From: Saccopteryx bilineata
Lineage: Eukaryota; Chordata; Mammalia; Chiroptera; Emballonuridae
Reading direction: 5' to 3'
Assembly (NCBI RefSeq): GCF_036850765.1
Contig: NC_089493.1
Location: 17,485,632 to 17,549,631, forward strand
Length of the DNA: 64,000 nucleotides
Every line of letters begins with the position of its first letter. The first letter of the stretch is position 1. Shown here one piece after another: positions 55,775 to 64,000 of the stretch. The notes beneath the pieces are model-generated. The model was not told where the DNA came from. It saw nothing but the letters and a program-made list of their open reading frames with translations, and ran no database searches. The position numbers and the translations under genes were made by a program.

Positions 55775-56299
55775 GCAATGTTTTTGAGTTTTGGGGGTAT
55801 ATACCCAGTAGAGGGATTGCTGGTTCAGATGGTAGTTCTATTTTTAATTTTTTGAGGAACCACCATACTTTCTTTTATAATGGTTGTACTACTTTACATT
55901 CCCATCAACAATGGAAGAGAGTTCCTTTTTCTCCACAGCCTCTCCAACACTTATTATTACCTGTCTTGTTGATAATAGCTAATCTAACAGGCATGAGGTG
56001 GTATCTCATTGTAGTTTTGATTTGCTTTTCTCTAATAGCTAATGAAGATGAGCATCTTTTCATATATCTGTTGGCCATTTGTATTTCATCCTGAGAGAAG
56101 TGTCTGTTCATGTCCTCTTCCCATTTTTTTTACTGGATTGTTTGTTGTTTGTTGTTGAGTTTTATGAGTTCTTTGTATACTTTGGTCCTTATCTGAGCTG
56201 TTGTTTGAAAATATCATCTCTCATTTAGTTGGCTGTTTGTTTTGTTGTCAGTTTCTCTTGCTGTACAAAAGCTTCTTAGTCTGATGTGGTCCCATTCAT

Positions 56300-58335
56300 T
56301 TATCTTTGCCTTCACTCCCCTTGCCTTTGGAGTCAAATTCATAAAATGTTCTTTATGGCCAAGGTCCAGGAGTTTAGTACCTATGTTCTTCTATGTAATT
56401 TATTGTTTCAGCTCTTATATTTAGGTCTTTGATCAATTTTGAATTCATTTTAGTACAAGGGGACAAACTGTAGTCCAGTTTCATTCTTTTTCATGTGGCT
56501 TTCCAGTTTTCCCAGCACCATTGTTGAAGAGGCTTTCTTTTCTCCATTGTGTGTTGTTGGCCCCTTTATTGAAAATTATTTGACCATATATATGTGGTTT
56601 TATTTCTGGGCTTTCTATTCTGTTCCATTGGTCTGAGTATCTATTTTTCTGTCAATACCATGCTGTTTTGATTGTCGTGGCTCTATAATATAATTTGAAG
56701 TCAGGTGTCGTAATGTCCCCAGCTTCATTCTTTTTCCTTAGGATTGCTTTGGCTATTTGGGTTTTTTTATAGTTCCAAATAAATCTAATGTTTTTTTGTT
56801 CCATTTCTTTAAAAAATGACATTGGAATTTTGATGGGAATTGCATTAAATTTGTACATCACTTTGGGTAATATAGTCATTTTGACTATATTTATTCTTCT
56901 TATCCAGGAACAAGAAATGCTTTTCCATTTCATTGTACCTTTTTTGATTTCCCTGAACAATGCTTTGTAATTTTCATTATATAGGTCCTTTACTTTCTTT
57001 GTTATGTTTATTCCTATGCATTTTATTTTTTTTGTTGCAACTATAAAGGGATTATTTTTTTGAGTTTGTTTTCTGATGTTTCATTGTTGGCATATAAGAA
57101 AGCAATGGACTTTTGTATATTAATTTTGTATCCTATGACCTTACTGTATTGGTTTATTGTTTCTAGTAGTCTTTTTGTAGAGTCTTTGGGGTTTTTGATG
57201 TATAGGATCATATCATCTGCAAAAAGTGAAACCTTTACTTCTTCTTTTCTAATATGAATGTCTTTTATTTATTTTTCTTGTCTGATTGCTCTGTCTAGAT
57301 CTTCCAGCATTATGTTAAATAAGAGTTGAGAGAGTGGACAACCTTGTCTTGTTCCTGATTTTAGGGGGAAAATCCTCAGTTTTATGCCGTTTAATATGAT
57401 GTTGGCTGATGGTTTATCATAAATGGCCTTTATTATGTTGAGATATTTTTCTATTAGAGAAGAAAAAATAAGAAGAATAAATATAGTCAAAATGACTATA
57501 TTACCCAAAGTGATGTACAAATTTAATAGAATTTCTTCTATTGGTCTGTAGCTGTTTTTTTGTTTGTTTGTTTGTGTTTGTTTTTATTTGTTGTGTTGTG
57601 TTTGCCCGGTTTCAGTATGAGGGTTATGTTGGCCTCATAAAATGTGTTTGGAATTATTACTTCTTCAATTTTTTGGAATACTTTGAGTAGAATAGGAACC
57701 AAGTCTTCTTTGAATGTTTGATAGAATTCACTAGTATAGCTGACTGGCTCTGGACTTCTCTTTTTGGGGAGGTTCTTGATAGGTGTTTCTATTTCCTTCC
57801 TGCTTATGGGTCTGTTTAGGCTTTCTGCTTTATAATGATTCAGTCTAGGAAGATTGTATTGTTCTAGGAATTTATCCATTTCTTCTAGATTATTAAATTT
57901 GGTGGCATATAGTTTTTCATAGTATTCTACAATAATTTGTATATCTATGATATCTGTGGTGATTTCTCTGATCTTTCATTTTGAATTTTGTTTATTTGAG
58001 TCCTCTCTTTTTTTTCCTTGGTGAGTCTTGCCAAGGGTTTGTCAATTTTGTTGATCTTTTCAAAGAACCAGCTCCTTGTTTTATTAATTTTTTCTATAGT
58101 TTTTCTATTCTCTATTTAGTTTACTTCTGCTCTTATTTTTATTATTTCTTTTCTTCTGCTGGTATTGGGTCGCCTTTGGTATTCTTTTTCTAGTTTCTTA
58201 AGATGTGAAGTTAAGTGGTTTACTTGGGCTGTCTCTTGTTTGTTCATACAGGCCTGTAGTGATATAAACTTCCCTCTTATTACTGCCTTTGCTGCATCCC
58301 AAAGATTCTAATACATTGTATTGTCATTTTCATTT
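56300..58335 (-). pseudogene. L1 ORF2 remnant (reverse transcriptase), rearranged
   Basis: In 5'-to-3' minus order: linker region after the endonuclease (58335 to about 57880), RT N-terminal part (57538-57879, with 'NITLILKPGK'), a 60-bp foreign inverted insert (57468-57527), RT core with '[10 protein letters not shown]' and 'FADD' (57212-57223), and the C-terminal part at 56652-56960 ('[11 protein letters not shown]'). About 95 codons between 'ATDQ' and '[12 protein letters not shown]', including the first catalytic aspartate motif, are missing. A TAA replaces a codon just after 'RAIRQEK'. The enzyme is dead. Confidence 0.9.
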
Positions 58336-58351
58336 CAGACAAGTCTATTTC

Positions 58352-58572
58352 ATTCCCACCTGCACCCTCAATGACATATAGTACAATATACTCAATACAA
58401 TGTTGATAAATAAATGAGTAATTTCTCTTCCCTTATTGACCACTGGATCTAAAAAAACTAACAAAGGGTAAATCATATGGATTAAACAGGAGCTGTAGCT
58501 TTCAGTGCCACCTGGATAACCTATCTACCTCTGCCAAGGTGGAGGTAGAGGCTTATAAAAAGAGAAGACCTC
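58352..58572. other. Short unassigned sequence
   Basis: Unique sequence just beyond the L1 insertion site. Nothing recognised. Confidence 0.4.
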
Positions 58573-58574
58573 AG

Positions 58575-58706
58575 GCCTTGGCTGGTTAGCTCAGTCAGTT
58601 AGAGTGTTATCATGAAACGCCAAGATTGAAGAGTCACTCCTCAGTCAGGGTACATATGGGAAGCAACCACTGAATGCAGAACTAGGTGGAACAACAAATG
58701 AATGCT

Positions 58707-58737
<31 letters not shown>

Positions 58738-58790
58738 TTCTCCCTCTGCTCTCTAGAATCAATCACTAACAAAAATAATTTAAAAATAAA
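58575..58790 (+). mobile_element. Family II SINE with (TC)n expansion
   Basis: Head 'aggccttggctggttagctc', 'gtcagggtacatatgggaag', 'gaactaggtggaacaacaaa', a TC run at 58699-58733 and an A-rich tail. Target duplication unclear. Confidence 0.85.
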
Positions 58791-59116
58791 CAAACAAAAC
58801 AAGAACTTGATGATGGTACCAGGCTCTCCCTTAGCCTAGGCTAAGACATGTATAAAGGAAGAGATAAAAAAATACATGGTGTTTAGTATGAGAAGGATCT
58901 AATTGAAAGCCTGAGAAACCACTTAATTCAAGTAACAAGTTCCTTATATTTAAATTCAACTCAGATAATTATTCAATAATTATTATGTGTCAGGCGTTGT
59001 GTTGGTAGCTCTCATTTTATTCCTAATTAAATTAATTTTAATTATAATAAAAGAAGAATGAGTGGCAAGATTCTCCTCCAGATGTAAAAGAAAAAGAAAG
59101 AAATGTGAATGTTGAT

Positions 59117-59121
59117 AGAAA

Positions 59122-59173
<52 letters not shown>
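59117..59173. repeat. (GAAA)n microsatellite
   Basis: About 14 GAAA units, almost pure. Confidence 0.95.
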
Positions 59174-59227
59174 GAAGAAAGAAGGAAAACAATGCAGGAA
59201 GAAATGAAACACAAATTACTCTTTTTA

Positions 59228-59430
59228 AAAAAATCTTTTCCTTTTAAAATTTATATTTTAATCTTTAGGAAAGAGAGAGAGAGAGCAGGGAAGAGAGAAG
59301 AAAACATCAATCTGTTGTTCCACCTATCTATGCATTCATTGGTTGATTCTTGTATGTGCCCTGACTGGGGATTCAACTTGCAACCTTGGTGTTTCAATGC
59401 TCTAACCACCTGAGCTACCCAGCCAGGGCT
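59228..59430 (-). mobile_element. Family II SINE
   Basis: Minus-strand head 'agccctggctgggtagctca', 'aagttgaatccccagtcagg', 'aggtggaacaacagattgat', then a GA-rich tract and tail. Approximate flanks 'attactcttttt' and 'attaactctttc'. Confidence 0.85.
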
Positions 59431-61255
59431 AATTAACTCTTTCTTTTAATGCTGCCTGCAATGTGCCTTCCTTAACTTGTACATAGGATACAAGTGTCTT
59501 TTTGGGCCAGTGTCTTTAAAAATTCTGGTTCTTAAGAAATTTTTCCTACTAAACTATACTCCTAATCCTTAAATTAGATATGACTCAAAACCATCAATTT
59601 TAAGGAGAAAAGGAAGTAGTATAAGTTTGGCCCCCTCATGAGATAGCAGAACATGTATAGACAGTTTATTTCCCAACATGGGTGCCCACCAGCCAATTCT
59701 TCTTTCACTAAAACTGGTTTTTCAGAATCAAACTTGGCATATCTAGGTGAGTTGTAAAACTTGCAAATCCTTCACTGGAGCATTCAGTTTCAAGTTTGAT
59801 ACAAAGGGACTTCACTGCAAAGTTGCCTGCCTGCCTTTCAGGAAATGTCTGAATGTGGCTGATCACTGAAGTGTTTAGCAATCACCTATACCCTTCTGTC
59901 CAGCCACTGACAGGTCACCATCTATAGCCAACCAAGTGACTGCAGTGATGTCCTTTCTAAAGACAAAATTTCTTAAAGTCAAAGTCATATGTTATGTGTG
60001 GTACAAGTTCAGCTCATTCCTGATCAAAAGGAAAATGGCTGCAATCATGAAGGCAATGTTATGAACTTGTCCCTCCAACACACATGAGAATGTGTGTGTG
60101 CACACGCACAGGTAAACTGCTTACTCTTCACTCCTGTCTTCTCGCCTGAATCCAGCACTAGGATGTGACAAACAAGGGAGGATCTTGCTCTGGGCGCCAA
60201 ATTTAAGGGAACAATGTAGAAACATCAGTTCACATGGGCAGCAGTATGCTGTTCTGAGCCATTATAAGAGTCTGAGGTAAAAGGAAATATCAGTAACATT
60301 GATTTTTGCTTTCATTTAAAATGTATTTCCTTCATCATGGATATGTTTGCATTACGTTTGATTTTTAAAATATTATATGATTATATGAGAATGTCACTAT
60401 TGTGATTGTGGAGTGTTTGATGCTTCTTTACTTTTTGCCTCAGAGACAAATACCTCACATACCTCAGGCTCCTTACCATCAAATCAGCCTTGCTGGAGAA
60501 AGTCTGCTTCATCAAAGAGAATGTACAATGCTCAAGGATTCCATTTTATGATTTCAGGCCCTCAGTGAACATCAAGAAGTTTTAGTCCCTGAACAACCCT
60601 GAAAAAGAATAGCCATATGGGATTGCAGAAGGTCCAATGCAAAAATCAAGAAGAAAATGAACAAGTTTGAAATTTATTAATGTAAAAACCTAAGGCTTAG
60701 CAAGGATCTCAAGGATCAGAAAGTGGAACCATGTTCTGAAAGTGAGTCTCCTTCACAACATTGACCCAAGAGCACAGCTGCATGCCTGCAGTGATGGGCA
60801 ATATGCTACTGAAATTTTTTAGATTGTTATCCCTTTAACTGTGTCATATTTAAATCTTTCTTCCTGAAGCTTCACAATCTGGCTCCCTTGAGCTATAAGT
60901 TAACAAGATTCATCCTTATCTCACACTACTAGAGTCTTTTAAAATGTGGAGGCAGACAAAAAATGGCCTTAAAGTAAGTACTTTTTCTTTGAACATTTGT
61001 CCCAAGGAGATCATTATTAATTTCCTATACAAAGTTTTGAAACTTGAATTTTATGAAAATATGAATGAATATACTGGTAGCCATCAACATCATAATTCAG
61101 TACTCAGGCTGTTTTCTCAAGGGGCTGATCTCCTCAATCCTGGTTGCTCATCAGAATCGTCTGAGGGAGTTTAAATAATATGAATGTTTGGAACTAACAC
61201 TTCATTGATTTGTCTCCTTAGATCTGGGGGGAAGCCCAGGAACCCTTGTTCTTTA
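59431..61255. other. Unassigned non-coding sequence
   Basis: 1.8 kb without a recognised repeat. A short alternating GT/CA palindromic word lies at 60091-60110. The balanced stretches at 59640-60070 and 60430-60760 look as if they might be old retrocopies, but I could not match either to a protein in any frame. Confidence 0.4.
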
Positions 61256-61435
61256 AAAGCTAGTGGATAGAGCTTTGCCCGGGCATGCCAAGGTCATGGG
61301 TTTGATCCCTAGTCAAGGCACATTTGGAGAGGCAACCAATGAGTGCACAGCATAATAGAACAATCAAGTGGAACAATGATTTGATGTTTCTCTCTCCCCC
61401 TTTCTCTCTTTCTGTTTCTAAAATTAATGGAAAAA
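61256..61435 (+). mobile_element. Family II SINE, 5' truncated
   Basis: Starts within the tRNA head ('tagtggatagagctttgccc'), then 'gggtttgatccctagtcaag', 'atcaagtggaacaatgattt', a pyrimidine body and an A-rich end. Confidence 0.8.
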
Positions 61436-61539
61436 ATATTTTAAGTGCTTTCATATGTTTTGTTGAGAAATCATCTGACTTTCTTATGGGAGCTCCCTTG
61501 TAAGTAACTAAAGCAACAAAGGATTGGCAAAAGATGTTC

Positions 61540-61761
61540 AAACTAGTGGAAAGAAAGAACCTACAACCAAGATGACTCTACCCAGCAAAGCTCTCAGTTA
61601 GACTTAAAGGACAAGGACAGATATAGAGCTTCCCAGATGAACAAAGCTAAAAGAGTTCATCACCAACAAACTGCTATTATATGAAATGTTAAATGGTCTC
61701 TTTAAGAAGAAGAAGAAGAAATATTAGCAATAAAAGAGCAATAAATACATATCAACAATTG
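61540..61761 (+). mobile_element. L1 3' UTR fragment, first part
   Basis: 'ctctacccagcaaagctctc', 'acagatatagagcttcccag', 'tatatgaaatgttaaatggt' and 'ctctttaagaagaagaagaa' match the distal part of L1s common in bats, horses and carnivores. The match resumes at 62090. Confidence 0.65.
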
Positions 61762-62081
61762 TATCTAGGCACTCTTCCTCTGGGAAGCACACTCTCACCC
61801 TTCCCCTCTTCTTCCCTAAGAGGTTTGTCTCCTAACCTCTCAGGGTCCCCAGAGACTTACAACCAGGGGAGCTGTGGGCAGTTGCCGCTTGTCCTGGGTT
61901 CACCTCCTGAACCTATCGCTAAGGACCCCCTTTCTCTGTTCATTTATTTTTCATAAAATTTCTAGAGAGCCAAGGCAGCCCCGCCTAGGCTCTCCTGCTC
62001 TTTCTCCTGTTCTAGGCCTTTTTTTTCTTTTTTGGTTTCTTTCACCCTACTTTAATAAACTTACTCTAAAAATTAAAAAAT
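61762..62081 (+). mobile_element. Retroposed transcript of unknown origin inside an L1
   Basis: GC-richer than its surroundings, with a polyadenylation signal AATAAA at 62054-62059 and an A-rich end about 14 bases later. Flanks 'aacaattg' (61754-61761) and 'aataattg' (62082-62089) look like an 8-bp target duplication. It could be a retrotransposed cellular RNA or the 3' part of an LTR-derived transcript. I do not recognise it. Confidence 0.55.
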
Positions 62082-62089
62082 AATAATTG

Positions 62090-62440
62090 AATTAAAAGAC
62101 AAAATAAATGAATGAGCAGAAGAGGAATGGACTCTTAGATACAGAGAAGATTTTGAAGATTGTGAGATGAAAGGGAGGTTGGGGGTCTGAGTGATAAACA
62201 TGAAGAGATCAAGAAGTACAAATTGGTTGTGACAGAACAGTCCTGGGGCTGTAAAGTGTAGCATAAAAATATAGTGAATAATTTTCTAATAACTATGTAT
62301 GGTGTTGGATGTGTACAAGTTTTATCTGGATGATCTCACAGTAAGTTAGAAATGTTTAATCACTGAGGTGTATTCCTTGAAACTAATAGAATAATACATG
62401 TCAACTGTAATTGATAAATAAATTATATAAAAAATGCTCT
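62090..62440 (+). mobile_element. L1 3' UTR fragment, second part
   Basis: 'gatcaagaagtacaaattgg', 'aactatgtatggtgttggat', 'gttagaaatgtttaatcact' and 'atgtcaactgtaattgataa' match the L1 3' terminal region, ending in an A-rich tail. Confidence 0.75.
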
Positions 62441-63560
62441 AATTAAACAATAGCAAACAAACAAAAAACGATGTAAAATCTCTTTGATAAGTGGTGAATG
62501 TACAGGTAGGGTCGAAGACAGTTGCCGTCCTACTGCTCAGAGAATCCATTTGCCCTTGACTTCCTCCCGGTCAGGCAAGAAACACTGCAGATTAAATATC
62601 TTATTTACTTTTATATAAAGTCAATCCCTTCCCTTTATTTAAGCTTCTCCTGAAAATGCAATAATTGTTTTATTGTTGAAAAGAGATTATGTAGGGATTC
62701 TCTATTTTTCCTGGATGGCTCATGGAGTGGAAAAATTAGGTAAGGATGGTGAACCCCTGAAGCAATGTGTGACAGGTGTTCTAGAAGCCGGAGAAATCTC
62801 AGTGAATTTTCTGGATTTTCACTCAGAGAAAGCACTTAATTATCTCAGATAGCACTATAATTAAAGGTAACAATAATAATATTTTACATCAAAAGCTTTT
62901 TGCCTACGTTGTTACCTCTCTGAGGGCTCATGAAAACTTCATGGTAAAAGGAAGAAATGCACCAGTATTACTACTGACGTTGATTACCTGTCCATGGTCA
63001 CAATTCTGGTGCCAAATGCGGACGACAGATATTCTCATACTAATTTATTTAATTTAGTAAGAGTTATAATAATCATAATGTAGTCTTTATAAAATGTGCT
63101 ATAAAGTAGCTTATCAGTTTAAAAATATAAAAATATTAATTAAAAACAGCACAGTTAAAAATAGTACGAATCAACCAGGTTTATGTATTGTAATATTTCT
63201 ATCGGCATTCAATTTGGTTAAAAGATAAGATATTTTTCTAATTATTATTTTAAGATAAACATTCATCAGCTTAATGAAATTTTACTATACCTGATTAACA
63301 GTTAATTTCAGGCACAGAAGCTGAGTCCTGCAACGAGGGAGCAAAGTGTGTGTGGTCTGCTGGCTGTTTATTTGGGCAGAATCAGAAACACTTTTAAGTC
63401 TGACTGTGTTCCCTATTTTTAAGCTATTTTCCATTTATCAGCACATAACAGCCACAAGGAAATACCTTCAGGTTTTGTACTCTCCTCTGAACTGTTCTTT
63501 CAGAAGAGGACACACAGAGTTGAAATGCATGTCTCTATTGAGAGTAATTTCAATCCTAGG
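62441..63560. other. Unassigned AT-rich sequence
   Basis: No repeat or exon recognised. Confidence 0.4.
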
Positions 63561-63564
63561 ATCT

Positions 63565-63640
63565 GTGGCACTAATGAGCAAGGGTTATGTGCCAATCACT
63601 GTGTTAAGAACTCTAGATTTGGAGATGAATACTGCTTATT
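63565..63640 (-). repeat. L2/MIR-like fragment
   Basis: 'gggttatgtgccaatcactg' followed by 'tgttaagaactctagatttg' matches the 'tgtgccaggcactgttctaa' landmark of minus-strand L2 or MIR3. It lies within a 163-codon open frame, which argues against that frame being a gene. Confidence 0.5.
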
Positions 63641-64000
63641 CTTATGTAATTTTCTCTAAGTCTCAAAAAGTTGAAAGTTGTATAATAAAGCTAATATATT
63701 TTAGATCTGGGGTGGTTCCCGACAGCAGCCTGGGTTTTTATGGGGATCAACTACAGTTGCTCCAATCATATAGAATTAGACTGAAGTCAGAGAACTGTAG
63801 GTGTCCAAAACAGAGAACCCCATTTCCTGATCATTAAAGGGAGGTGTCTAGATTTTAGAATAACGAATATTGTCATTATGCTTTCTAAATATCAAGTTGA
63901 TTTAATAAACCTCACCATTTATCAAATCACCATTTGTCAAATAGTGTCAGTGGATTTGTGCTTAGGAATAAATCAAAGTATGATATATTTATACATTCAG
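63641..64000. other. Unassigned sequence at window end
   Basis: AT-rich with nothing recognised. A short repeated word 'atcaaatcaccatt' lies at about 63922-63935, next to a similar 'catttatcaa' and 'catttgtcaa'. Confidence 0.4.

Larger units (their letters stand above)
55041..58335 (-). mobile_element. 5'-truncated bat-type L1 with 16-bp target duplication
   Basis: On the minus strand it runs from the middle of ORF2 (near 58335) through the reverse transcriptase and C-terminal region to the 3' UTR ending 'aatggggtgacattgataaa' in antisense and an A-tail at about 55041-55060. Flanks 'cagacaagtttatttc' (55025-55040) and 'cagacaagtctatttc' (58336-58351) differ at one base, so the truncation point is the real insertion edge. 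ORF1 and the endonuclease domain were never inserted. A SINE lies inside at 55578-55774, and the RT region carries a deletion with an inverted insert. Confidence 0.95.

Noticed and set aside
59640..60760. Processed pseudogenes
   Set aside because: Composition looks faintly exon-like, but I could not match either strand to a known protein and there is no poly(A) tail or target duplication.
63346..63837. 163-codon plus-strand open frame
   Set aside because: It crosses an L2/MIR-like fragment near 63565-63640 and shows no family features.

Overview
This window is mammalian nuclear DNA, AT-rich and full of repeats. It contains no protein-coding gene that I can support. The host is almost certainly a bat. 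The evidence is three families of tRNA-headed SINEs of the chiropteran VES kind, an L1 whose 3' end carries the 'aatggggtgacatc' signature I associate with bats, and hAT DNA transposons next to mammal-wide relics (MIR, L2, MaLR LTRs, hAT-Charlie MITEs). I cannot name the bat family from sequence alone. The best explanation is intergenic or intronic sequence from a gene-poor region. The open reading frames longer than about 100 codons are either inside repeats or look accidental.

Layout. 0-10 kb: a degraded SINE, a GC-containing conserved-looking block at 1.2-1.56 kb, a nested pair of large SINEs at 3.15-3.9 kb, and a roughly 240-bp direct duplication (6.8 and 7.8 kb) that no repeat family I know explains. 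10-20 kb: a serial SINE doublet at 10.3-10.9 kb, L2 and MIR relics, a CCAAT/GC-box cluster at 12.65 kb, and an L1 fragment followed by a small unidentified ORF with one membrane helix, cut by a SINE. 20-31 kb: SINEs, MIRs, microsatellites, a 265-bp hAT MITE and a second serial SINE doublet at 29.6-30.5 kb. 31.2-33.7 kb: a complete 2.45-kb hAT transposon with terminal repeats and target duplication, carrying a broken transposase related to the GTF2IRD2/Charlie8 lineage. 33.7-38.3 kb: the longest repeat-poor stretch, with homeodomain- and E-box-like words, the best candidate for conserved regulatory DNA. 38-55 kb: MaLR LTRs, a solo ERV LTR in an L2, four SINEs or short L1 3' ends with clean target duplications, and long L2 remnants. 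55.0-58.3 kb: a 5'-truncated L1 on the minus strand with a 16-bp target duplication, a nested SINE, and a rearranged reverse transcriptase containing a perfect 60-bp inverted copy of a distant part of itself. 58.5-62.4 kb: more SINEs, a GAAA microsatellite, and an L1 3' UTR interrupted by a roughly 320-bp poly(A)-tailed transcript copy of unknown origin.

The elements act as a stratified record. MIR, L2 and MITEs are oldest. MaLR LTRs and the older L1 come next. The bat-type L1, the hAT elements and the crisp SINEs are youngest. I found no CRISPR, operon or other prokaryotic feature. The most interesting items are the templated inversion in the L1, the unexplained duplication at 7 kb, the unknown retroposed transcript at 61.8 kb, the serial SINE insertions, and the repeat-poor block at 34-38 kb.
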